Assembly (NCBI GenBank): GCA_002784465.1
Contig: PFLE01000019.1
Location: 1,579 to 45,568, forward strand
Length of the DNA stretch: 43,990 nt
Reading direction: 5' to 3'
Source: Candidatus Shapirobacteria bacterium CG_4_10_14_0_8_um_filter_39_15
GTDB taxonomy: Bacteria; Patescibacteriota; Microgenomatia; UM-FILTER-39-15
Under the pieces are notes generated by a model. It had not been told where the DNA came from and did no database searches. It saw nothing but the letters and a program-made list of their open reading frames with translations. Shown piece after piece: positions 27,488-35,797 of the stretch. Made by a program: the position numbers and the translations under genes. The first letter of the stretch is position 1, and every line of letters begins with the position of its first letter.

Positions 27488-27825
27488 CTACTGAACCAAA
27501 CTCTTGGTTCTGAGCTGGTCCACTGTGGTAACAGGAAAGTTGCCCTTGGCCATCTCCTTATTCAGGAAATCTGAAGAACAACCTTCACCATAAACCCAGT
27601 AACTTCCAGCTCCACCGAGAACCCTAACCGTTGTCGAAATAGGAACCAGGAATCGGGTCTCGGGTACGTTTAACCACCAAATGGAGGCGACTGCCGGCCC
27701 AGTGATCGAGAAATCACCCGGTTTCGCTTGAACAGATGCCACAGCTGGCGGACAAGTTGCTACCGTCGTACTTGGTGTCAGGGAAACTGGAGGCGCTTGA
27801 GTTGGCGCTTGACTGCCGAGGTAGA
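27488..27825 (-). pseudogene. Frameshifted 3' part (second domain) of the surface protein encoded by 27778-28527
   Basis: From the 27488-28012 frame: SQAPTQAPPVSLTPSTTVATCPP...GGAGSYWVYGEGCS...VDQLRTKSLV, paralogous to domain 1 upstream. Confidence 0.65.
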
Positions 27826-28527
27826 TGCTACCTGCGTCGGAACTGGAGAAGTTGCTACCGTTCGCTTCGTGCGGATCTCCACCAACTTCAAGTCCAACAA
27901 CTGCTGCAGGGTAACAGGACCATAAAAAACGGTCCAATCTCCTCGTGTAGCCCTGTAGATTGCGATCTGCCGATCCACTTCCGTCTGGGAACACTCGACT
28001 GGATAATCCCAAGCGGTACCCGCTCCATTGATCACGCTGATCGAAATCCCTGGCGTAATCACCACGCTCACTTCAGCCTGCTCCCAAGGCGTATTGGCTG
28101 TGGGCCACCATGCGCTCAGATGAACCGGTCCGCGGGCAGCGGTAACCTCGAAAGTCTCACCCTGCCCGTTTGCCGATGGTGCCCATGGACCAAGTTGCTC
28201 GGCCTGCGGACACAAACCAATCAAAGCGGTCGTGGTCTGTGGAACCGTAGCCGCAGCTGTGACTGAATTCGTCACCGGAACTGCGCTTGCCACACTCGGC
28301 GTCACCGTTCCGATTACTGACACCACAACTGTTGAACCAACCGCTGACGTTTGAGACGGCGCGGGTACGGATACCACCGGAACTGCTGTATACGTCGGCT
28401 GGACATCCGTTTGCCCTAGCGTGTTTGCTAGGTAGGGACGGATATCCACGTTGTTCCAGGCCCAATACCCGGCAAACCCGATCAAAACCAGAACCACTAC
28501 CAAGAACAAAACTCTTCCCCAGTGCAT
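27778..28527 (-). CDS. N-terminal part of membrane-anchored surface protein (TM, Thr/Val/Pro linker, domain 1)
   Basis: MHWGRVLFLVVVLVLIGFAGYWAW; SD AAAGGAGGAAAAA. Confidence 0.65.
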   Translation of the reverse strand: MHWGRVLFLVVVLVLIGFAGYWAWNNVDIRPYLANTLGQTDVQPTYTAVPVVSVPAPSQTSAVGSTVVVSVIGTVTPSVASAVPVTNSVTAAATVPQTTTALIGLCPQAEQLGPWAPSANGQGETFEVTAARGPVHLSAWWPTANTPWEQAEVSVVITPGISISVINGAGTAWDYPVECSQTEVDRQIAIYRATRGDWTVFYGPVTLQQLLDLKLVEIRTKRTVATSPVPTQVASTSAVKRQLKRLQFP

Positions 28528-28539
28528 TTTTTCCTCCTT

Positions 28540-28926
28540 TTAGTTTGGATGAAGCCAACCACCAAGTCGGCTGACTGCCAGACGAACAGTGTTTGTCCCG
28601 CCAGACACGCCGACTTCGGCTTCGAGTTCTTTCTTAGCCTTCAGATATGCCTCTTGTGCTGTGTCGTATTCTTTCTTGACATTAGCAACGGCGGTCTGAA
28701 GCCCCTCGATCCGGGTCTTTCGAACTGACGCATCGTCTTCAAGCACTGGCAGAACCCGAACCGAAACGGCCAACTTATGCTGAGCCTCGTCAAGGTTCAT
28801 ACGAGCCTGCAACAAAGCTCTGAATGCATCTCGCGCTGCGACATACAAATCATAAATCTGTTGCTTCCGATCAACTGATGCGGTTGTTCCGGCAGAACCG
28901 AACTCCTTATCCAAATCGATCGCCAT
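28540..28926 (-). CDS. Coiled-coil hypothetical protein
   Basis: MAIDLDKEFGSAGTTASVDRKQQ...; SD AAAGGAGGAGGAAAATG. Confidence 0.65.
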   Translation of the reverse strand: MAIDLDKEFGSAGTTASVDRKQQIYDLYVAARDAFRALLQARMNLDEAQHKLAVSVRVLPVLEDDASVRKTRIEGLQTAVANVKKEYDTAQEAYLKAKKELEAEVGVSGGTNTVRLAVSRLGGWLHPN

Positions 28927-29110
28927 TTTCCTCCTCCTTTTTTCTATCTTTCCGCCAAAAGAACAAGCGGGGAATGAACACAAAAATTATGCCCAATCCA
29001 CGCTTGTTTTTAGCGAAAAGTGGCTCATATGCCTTATGTTAATGTACTTCTTGGCTTAAAATCCAAGGCAAAATTCTGATTTCCACAAAACTTTGCTCTG
29101 AATTTAAGAA

Positions 29111-29139
29111 TTGACAAAAAAATAGAAAAGAAATAATAT
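29111..29139 (+). promoter_or_regulatory. Promoter TTGACA-17-TAATAT, 9 nt before ATG 29149
   Basis: Direct motif reading. Confidence 0.65.
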
Positions 29140-29148
29140 TAACTTAAT

Positions 29149-29424
29149 ATGTTAACCAAATCTGATTTTCAATCAATAAAAGATATACTGAAAAATACAG
29201 CAACAAAGGATGATCTAACAAGTCTTGCAACTAAAGATGACTTTGAATCTATTAAACAAGATCTTGGAATACTTAAAACTGATGTTAAAACTATAAAAAA
29301 TGACGTAACTAAAGTTAGAAGAGACATGACGACTCTTTTCGATTTCTTAGATAAAGATTTCCTTGATCTTCGTCAAAGGGTTGATCGAATTGAAGAACAC
29401 TTAGGTCTTCCACCTCTTTCTTAA
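29149..29424 (+). CDS. Small coiled-coil protein
   Basis: TKDDLTSLATKDDFESIKQDLGILKTDVKTIKNDV repeats. Confidence 0.65.
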   Translation: MLTKSDFQSIKDILKNTATKDDLTSLATKDDFESIKQDLGILKTDVKTIKNDVTKVRRDMTTLFDFLDKDFLDLRQRVDRIEEHLGLPPLS

Positions 29425-29429
29425 CCATT

Positions 29430-30068
29430 TCAAAGAGCTGTTTTTTTATTAAGGATCAAACCAACTATCATTAAAGAGACCAAAAAGGCTAAAGGTAAAA
29501 TTGATGGTCCGGTAACCGGAGTGGTTTGAGCTAAAACTTTATTTTCAAAACAAGCTTGGGAGGTATCTTGATCGGATTGGCCATTAACTTCGCCTTTAGC
29601 GAAATTAGTCCGGCATAAAATCTCATTGGCCGGTAATTGGGCCGCAGGAACAACTTTGGCTCGAATTTCGGATTCTTTGGATTCGCCGGCATTAAGATTA
29701 TCAATGGTAAAAATCATTTCCCGATCATTCCAAGAAACCGGTCCGTCAACAAAATAAAGCTTGTCAGGAAGGATATCGGTAACTTTAATGTTAGTTAATG
29801 TAACATCGCTGATATTTTTAACAATTACCTTAAAGCGGATTTCATCACCAGAAGCAAATTTAAGATCGTTAATTCCCAGATTGTCTACAAATTTGGCTTG
29901 ATCCGGATTAAAAACTTTCTTATCAACTAAAATAAGATTGACTTCTTTACAGGTTTCCCCACCACCATATTGAGTTTCACAAACCGTAGTTGCCTTAACC
30001 GGTTTGGCCAATAAAACAAACACCATTAAGGCGGTAATTAATCCAAAAAATTTAATCAAATATTTCAT
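29430..30068 (-). CDS. Secreted DUF11-like protein with C-terminal TM, possible sortase substrate
   Basis: Signal peptide; VKNISDVTLTNIKVTDILPDKLYFV; C-terminus TTPVTGPSILPLAFLVSLMIVGLILNKKTAL. Confidence 0.7.
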   Translation of the reverse strand: MKYLIKFFGLITALMVFVLLAKPVKATTVCETQYGGGETCKEVNLILVDKKVFNPDQAKFVDNLGINDLKFASGDEIRFKVIVKNISDVTLTNIKVTDILPDKLYFVDGPVSWNDREMIFTIDNLNAGESKESEIRAKVVPAAQLPANEILCRTNFAKGEVNGQSDQDTSQACFENKVLAQTTPVTGPSILPLAFLVSLMIVGLILNKKTAL

Positions 30069-30145
30069 CTTTTTTTAATAAAATACAAAACCTGCATTAA
30101 GCAGGTAAAAGTTATTCTAACAGAAAAGACACCTCTTGTCAAGTA

Positions 30146-30853
30146 TTATAAGCTGTTTGTATTAATATCTGAAACTGCCATTGATTCTACTGGATCCGCG
30201 ATAACTACGAGTCTTTTCCAGTTGGTGCTTGGAGGCCAACAGGTCTGCAGAACAAGTTTTTCTGTATTCTCCAAGGTTAAGAAAGAAAAGTCTCTACCTT
30301 CAATTATTTTTTTATCAGAAACCTTATAAGAATATATTTTGTCATTATAAGTCAAAACGATTTGATCATCTTTGTTTAATTTATCTAACAAATAGAAAGC
30401 CGCTCCATAAGGATTGTTATCCCAAAGAAAACTTGAAGAATGACCAAAAATATAAATTGTTTCCCTCTGGCCGGGAAAAGCTGTTCCTTTAGCCTGTGCA
30501 ACACCCTTTTTCAAGCTGACTTCGTATTCTTTTTCGTTATAAGGATCCACATTAGCCACAACCGGAGTACTTAAATGAATTTTAGGAATGGCTAAAGAAA
30601 AGTTTTGCGGCGCAGCCGTTGTTTTGGAAGTTTCTGTAACCGAAAGATTAACCGCTTCGACCAAAGAAGGCGCGGGCGATAACCGATAATTGGCTTCCGC
30701 CGCTAACATCGGGCTTAAATAACCAGTTAGGCCAAGAAGACCAATAACCATTAAAAATTTTCCCAAACGAGAGGGTTTTTTTGAAACTGAAGCTTGATAT
30801 AGAACAAACGATTGACCAGTTTTAAACTGGTCAACCTTAACTTCATTAAACAT
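30146..30853 (-). CDS. Sortase family protein
   Basis: IFGHSS...LVLQTCWPPSTNWKRLVVIA (TLxTC-like). Confidence 0.85.
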   Translation of the reverse strand: MFNEVKVDQFKTGQSFVLYQASVSKKPSRLGKFLMVIGLLGLTGYLSPMLAAEANYRLSPAPSLVEAVNLSVTETSKTTAAPQNFSLAIPKIHLSTPVVANVDPYNEKEYEVSLKKGVAQAKGTAFPGQRETIYIFGHSSSFLWDNNPYGAAFYLLDKLNKDDQIVLTYNDKIYSYKVSDKKIIEGRDFSFLTLENTEKLVLQTCWPPSTNWKRLVVIADPVESMAVSDINTNSL

Positions 30854-30888
30854 CTTGTGAAGCAATATACCACAAAATGATTAATAAA

Positions 30889-31347
30889 TCAACTCATAGT
30901 ATTAGTAGTATCAGGTACGGTAACTGGCGGTGTCGGTACTGGAACCACAGGTTCTGGAATAACTGGTTCTGGCACTACCGGTTCAGGAGCTAGCGGCGTA
31001 GGGACGACCGGCTCTGGGGCTGGTGAAACAACGGGTGTTTCCATTACCGGTTCAACCGGTGCGGGAGCAATTGGTTGAATCACTGGCATAACCGGTTCAG
31101 CTGGCGCTGGTATACTGGCTGCCCAAGCGGGCATTTCCGCCATTCTGGTGTCAACTTCCTTTTCCGCTTCTTCCCTCGTTTTCCCAAATGATTGCATATA
31201 AAGATTAATCATTCCCTCGCGGATTTCTTCTTTTGGCTTCAAATTCCCTGCCTCATCGGTACAATAATGGCAATAGGGATTATCTATTCTCCCGCCACCG
31301 TGATCGCTATCGATCATCATTGGTAATCCACATGATTGACAATTCAT
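30889..31347 (-). CDS. Zinc-ribbon protein with Pro/Val-rich tail
   Basis: MNCQSCGLPM...YCHYCTDEAGNLKPKEEI; SD AAAGGAGGTG. Confidence 0.75.
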   Translation of the reverse strand: MNCQSCGLPMMIDSDHGGGRIDNPYCHYCTDEAGNLKPKEEIREGMINLYMQSFGKTREEAEKEVDTRMAEMPAWAASIPAPAEPVMPVIQPIAPAPVEPVMETPVVSPAPEPVVPTPLAPEPVVPEPVIPEPVVPVPTPPVTVPDTTNTMS

Positions 31348-31369
31348 ATAATAATATTCACCTCCTTTA

Positions 31370-31408
31370 CCTCGCCGTAGTCTCGCCAAGGGCGGACGAA
31401 GGCGGGCT
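31370..31408. repeat. GC-rich imperfect hairpin CCTCGCCGTAGTCTCGCCAAGGGCGGACGAAGGCGGGC
   Basis: Composition contrast and CGCC-AAG-GGCG / CTCGCC-GGCGGG pairing. Confidence 0.4.
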
Positions 31409-31457
31409 TTTCCTAATCTTTATTATTTTACAATGTAAAACTTATTATTTACAACCC

Positions 31458-32984
31458 CTAATTTTCCCTTGGTCTATATTGGAGTGCTTCCGCGATGTGA
31501 GAAATCAGGATTTCTTTTTCACCGGCTAAGTCGGCAATTGTTCTGGCGACTTTGACCACCCGAAAATATGATCTGGCCGAGAGATTCGCTTGAATGGTTG
31601 CTTGCCTTAACAAAACCAAGCAATCGTTTGAAAGCGGACAAAAACTTTTAATATCTTTGGTTGACATTTCGGCGTTGCAAAAAATACCAATCTTTTTAAA
31701 TCTTTTGGTCTGTAAATCTCTGGCTTTTTGAACCCTATCTTTAATGGTTTTTGAGTTTTCAGTTTTTAGTGTTAAGTTTTCAGTTAGTTTCTCAACTTTC
31801 ACCGCCGGAACGTCCAAATGAATATCAATCCGGTCGAGGATTGGTCCGGAAACCCTTTTTTGATAACGCTGGATTTGTCCGGGCAGACAGGAACAGGGTT
31901 TTTGCGGATCACCCAAATAACCGCAGGGGCAGGGGTTACTGGCCGCCACCAGGATAAATTTGGCGGGGAAGGTAAGCGTCCCCGCGGCACGCGAAACTGT
32001 CACTACCCCATCTTCCAAAGGTTGACGCATTGCTTCTAAAACATGACGGGGAAATTCGGGAAATTCATCCAAAAATAAAACGCCTCGATGGGCTAAAGAA
32101 ATTTCTCCGGGCATCGGACGGCTGCCCCCGCCAATCAAACCATTTCGGCTGGTAGTGTGATGGGGCGCCCTAAAAGGACGATTCTTAATTACCGACTCGC
32201 CAGCCGGCAGATTGCCCGTAATTGAGTAAATTTTAGTCACTTCCAAAGCTTCTTCTTCGGTCAAATCTGGTAAAATCCCGGGAAGAGCACGCGCCAGCAT
32301 CGTTTTTCCGGCACCGGGCGGTCCTTTCATAAAGACATTGTGGCCGCCGGCCGCCGCCACTTCCAAAGCCCGCTTCACGTGTTCCTGGCCGCGAATATCG
32401 GTCATGTCAAACTCGGCTACCGCTTTAGAACTGATTTTAGCAAAGGAGGTCTGTGGGTGGGGTTTGATTTCTTCATGTCCGGACAAAAAGTGAAACAACT
32501 GGAGCAAAGAATTGATCGGGTAAACATCAAGATTATCAATTACTGAAGCTTCTTCGGCATTAATCGCCGGCAAAAAGATTTTTTTAAATTTCTTTTCCTT
32601 GGCTAATAAAGCCATAGCCAGAACACCATTAGTGTGGCGCAGGGAACCATCCAACGAAAGTTCACCTAAAAACAAGGCGTCTTTGATTTCAGCTAATAGT
32701 TGTTCTGAAGCTAACAAAATTCCCATGGCAATCGGCAAATCATAAGACGGTCCGGCTTTGGGTAAATCAGCCGGGGCCAAATTAATAGTAATTCTTTTCG
32801 CGGGTAAATCAGCCCCGGAATTTTTCAAAGCTGACCTTACTCTTTCTTTTGATTCTTCGACGGCCTTGTCCGGAAGACCAACGATTGTGAAGGAAGGCAA
32901 GCCTTGGGAAGCAATATCCACTTCCACTTCAATTAGTACTGATTCGAGTCCAACTGTGGCACCAGAAAAAACTCTAGCTAACAT
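31458..32984 (-). CDS. comM: YifB/ComM family Mg chelatase-like AAA+ ATPase
   Basis: GLPDKAVEESKERVRSALKNSG, GPPGAGKTMLARALPGILP, CPCGYLGD. Confidence 0.93.
   Translation of the reverse strand: MLARVFSGATVGLESVLIEVEVDIASQGLPSFTIVGLPDKAVEESKERVRSALKNSGADLPAKRITINLAPADLPKAGPSYDLPIAMGILLASEQLLAEIKDALFLGELSLDGSLRHTNGVLAMALLAKEKKFKKIFLPAINAEEASVIDNLDVYPINSLLQLFHFLSGHEEIKPHPQTSFAKISSKAVAEFDMTDIRGQEHVKRALEVAAAGGHNVFMKGPPGAGKTMLARALPGILPDLTEEEALEVTKIYSITGNLPAGESVIKNRPFRAPHHTTSRNGLIGGGSRPMPGEISLAHRGVLFLDEFPEFPRHVLEAMRQPLEDGVVTVSRAAGTLTFPAKFILVAASNPCPCGYLGDPQKPCSCLPGQIQRYQKRVSGPILDRIDIHLDVPAVKVEKLTENLTLKTENSKTIKDRVQKARDLQTKRFKKIGIFCNAEMSTKDIKSFCPLSNDCLVLLRQATIQANLSARSYFRVVKVARTIADLAGEKEILISHIAEALQYRPREN
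31746..31787. repeat. 7-nt-period array GGTTTTT GAGTTTT CAGTTTT TAGTGTT AAGTTTT CAGTTAG within comM
   Basis: Direct reading; encodes LTENLTLKTENSKT. Confidence 0.65.
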
Positions 32985-33050
32985 ACAAGACTATTGTGAC
33001 AGCTTAATAAGTTTATTTCAATTAACCTTAGGATTGTTAAATACCTGGGT

Positions 33051-33088
33051 TTACCCTAAAAATTTATCGCAATAAATTTTCAGGGTAA
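33051..33088. repeat. 38-nt palindrome TTACCCTAAAAATTTAT-CGCA-ATAAATTTTCAGGGTAA
   Basis: 17-bp arms with one mismatch. Confidence 0.75.
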
Positions 33089-33115
33089 GCATATGGAATT
33101 ATTATTTCACCAAAG

Positions 33116-33343
33116 TTATCTTTCCAAAGCTCTAAATTTCAGTTGTACGATTTTTTCGTACACCTGACTTCCTTCACTCCGAAGTTTATTTTTAAGATCA
33201 CTCCAATAACGTTTTGGAATTGTGCTATCGGTTAAAATTTCAATAACATCAATAATAGAAAAATACCATTGTTCGGATTTTTCATCCCAAACACGCCGTA
33301 TCTTTTTATCCTGAAAAGCAATTAATTGTTTGTTTTCTTTCAT
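33116..33343 (-). pseudogene. Truncated BRO-N/DinD-like gene fragment
   Basis: RRVWDEKSEQWYFSIIDVIEILTDSTIPKRYWSDLKNKLRSEGSQVYEKIVQLK then early stop. Confidence 0.7.
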
Positions 33344-33385
33344 TAATCAATATTATCACAAAACAAAAAGATACCCCTAAAACTG

Positions 33386-35776
33386 TCACTCACTTACTCT
33401 AGAATAAAAGATTTTTTTGACTATCTCTACTAATACAAAATAACAAATCACAATTACCGCTAACCAAAAATAATAAAAAACCGGCGGTTTAATTAAATGA
33501 AGTAAAGCTGCCAAAGGAGAATAAGGTAGAGCTAAACCAAACAGAGCTATTACAAATAATCCAATTGCAAAAAGATTGTCCGTTTTGCTTTTATAAAAAG
33601 GCATAATTCTCGTCCTAATACTTAAAACAATCAATGTTTGGGTAATTAAAGATTCCAAAAACCAACCGGTTTGGAATAAGGAAACTGACGCTTTAAATAA
33701 ATAAAGCAAAATAAACATTGCCAAAAAATCAAATAAAGAGTTTATCGGACCGAAAACCAGCATAAAGTTTTGAATTGATTTGATACTCCATCTTTTGGGC
33801 ATATCCAAATAATGTTTGTCCACCCCGTCCCGGGTCAAAAGAAGTTGGGAGGTATCGTATAAAAGATCATTCAGCAGGACTTGAACGGGCAATAGCGGCA
33901 AGAATGGTAAAAATAAGGAAGCACCGGCCAAGCTAATCATATTGCCAAAAGTCGAGCTTGTTCCCATCTTTATGTATTTAATAATATTACCAAATGTTTT
34001 TCGCCCTTCAATAATTCCTTCATGTAAAACTCGAAGATCCTTATGAAGTAAAATAAAATCAGCCGCTTCTTTAGCCACGTCAACCGCATTCTCGACCGAA
34101 ATTCCAATATCAGCCACTCTTAAAGAAGGCGCGTCGTTAACCCCATCGCCCAGAAAACCAACCACATGACCGGATGCCCTAAGTGAAGCAATCACCTTTT
34201 CTTTTTGATCGGGATTCAACCGGTAAAAAACCGTCGTTTGTTCGACTTCGGAATTAAGTTGTTGATGATCCAATAGTTCCAATTCGTCTCCGGACATTGT
34301 TTTTAGAATTTCGATTCCCAATTTTTCGCAAACATATTTCGTTACCAATTCGTTATCACCGGTAAGAATTCTTAAACTTACTCCGGAATTTTTTAAAGAC
34401 TCTAATGCTGGTCGCGCCGTCACTTTTGGCGGATCAGAAAAAACAATCAAGCCGACAAACGATAACTTTGTTTCATCTTTTAAAGAATATTCTTTTTGTT
34501 TCTCAATCTTTTTTTCGGCGATTGCCAATACTCGAAATCCATCTTGACTTAATTGTTGAAATCTTTTTTCAATTCTTGTTCTTTTATCCAGAGATAAAAA
34601 CAAACAAGTAGGAATAATTGATTCCGGAGCACCTTTGGAAATTAAAAGACGTTCACTGCCGTTGCTGACAATCACCGATAATCTTTTTCGGTAAAAATCA
34701 AAAGCAATCTCGTTTTCTTTGTTGTAGCCTTCAATTTTAGGCGACTTATTAACAATCGCTTTTTCAAATGCTCCCTTTATTCCCGACTGAAAATAGCTGT
34801 TAAGATAAGCGACGACCAAAACTTTTTCGTCTTTTTTGCCATTAATATCTTCATAATCCTCCAGTTGAATTTGATTTTCCGTAAGCGTACCGGTTTTGTC
34901 CGTACAAAGAATATCAATACTGCCAAAATTCTCGATCGAACTTAAATTTTTGACAATAACGCCTTTTCTTGATATCCGGATTGCCCCATTGGATAAATTA
35001 ATAGTAACAATCATTGGCAAAAGTTCGGGCGCAAAACCGATTGCTAAAGACAAAACAAATAATAATGAACCAATCAAGGAATGGCCTAATAAAATATTTA
35101 GAACAAAAAGAATAGCCGCCATTACTAAAGTTAATCGCCCCAGCATCAAACCAAAACTATTGATTCCTTTTTCAAATTCGGTTTTTGGACGAGGTTTTTC
35201 CAACTGCAAGGCAACTTGTCCCAATTTGCTGTTTACTCCTGTGGCGGTAATTAAAACTTTTGCTTCCCCCGATACCACTTCCGAACCGGAAAAAACGATT
35301 TCTTCATTTCCAACATATTGAGGAAATGATTCGCCGGTAATTGCCGATTGATCAACCTGAAATCCGCTTGTTTCTAAAACCTTACCGTCAGCCGGAACAA
35401 TATTTCCGGTTGAAAGAATAACAATATCCCCAATAACAATTTCTTTTGCTAAAATAGCAATCATCTTCCCATCCTGCAATACTGTAGTTTTCAATGCCGT
35501 TTTTTCCTTAAGTTTTTCAACGGCTTTTTGCGCCTTATCTTCTTGATAAACATCCAAACTGATACTAATAAAAAGAATCGTAATGATTACAAAGGAATCA
35601 ATTTTTTGACCAAGCAAAACAGAAAGTGACCCAGAAAAAAGAAGCAAGAGAATTAACGGGTTGGAGAGTTGACGAATAAATTTTTGGATAATCGATTTTG
35701 ATTTCTCTTTCGGAAGTTCATTGAAACCATTTTTTATTAATCTTGTTTTCGCTTCCGCGCTTGAAAGACCGTTCAT
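33386..35776 (-). CDS. P-type ATPase, Mg2+-transport-like (MgtA/B-like)
   Basis: DILCTDKTGTLTENQIQLEDYEDINGKK, TGDN, GDGVNDAPSLRVADIGISVENAVDVAKEAADFILL. Confidence 0.85.
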   Translation of the reverse strand: MNGLSSAEAKTRLIKNGFNELPKEKSKSIIQKFIRQLSNPLILLLLFSGSLSVLLGQKIDSFVIITILFISISLDVYQEDKAQKAVEKLKEKTALKTTVLQDGKMIAILAKEIVIGDIVILSTGNIVPADGKVLETSGFQVDQSAITGESFPQYVGNEEIVFSGSEVVSGEAKVLITATGVNSKLGQVALQLEKPRPKTEFEKGINSFGLMLGRLTLVMAAILFVLNILLGHSLIGSLLFVLSLAIGFAPELLPMIVTINLSNGAIRISRKGVIVKNLSSIENFGSIDILCTDKTGTLTENQIQLEDYEDINGKKDEKVLVVAYLNSYFQSGIKGAFEKAIVNKSPKIEGYNKENEIAFDFYRKRLSVIVSNGSERLLISKGAPESIIPTCLFLSLDKRTRIEKRFQQLSQDGFRVLAIAEKKIEKQKEYSLKDETKLSFVGLIVFSDPPKVTARPALESLKNSGVSLRILTGDNELVTKYVCEKLGIEILKTMSGDELELLDHQQLNSEVEQTTVFYRLNPDQKEKVIASLRASGHVVGFLGDGVNDAPSLRVADIGISVENAVDVAKEAADFILLHKDLRVLHEGIIEGRKTFGNIIKYIKMGTSSTFGNMISLAGASLFLPFLPLLPVQVLLNDLLYDTSQLLLTRDGVDKHYLDMPKRWSIKSIQNFMLVFGPINSLFDFLAMFILLYLFKASVSLFQTGWFLESLITQTLIVLSIRTRIMPFYKSKTDNLFAIGLFVIALFGLALPYSPLAALLHLIKPPVFYYFWLAVIVICYFVLVEIVKKIFYSRVSE

Positions 35777-35797
35777 ATACTAATCAGTATAACTCGA

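Noticed and set aside
27812-27825. Programmed -1 ribosomal frameshifting at the surface-protein junction
   Set aside because: No X-XXY-YYZ slippery heptamer or obvious stimulatory structure seen; a simple indel is more likely.
30889-31130. Pro/Val/Glu-rich repeats in the zinc-ribbon protein tail as a period-7 array
   Set aside because: Periodicity follows codon-level PxPVxP repeats (multiples of 3), not 7 nt; ordinary low-complexity tail.
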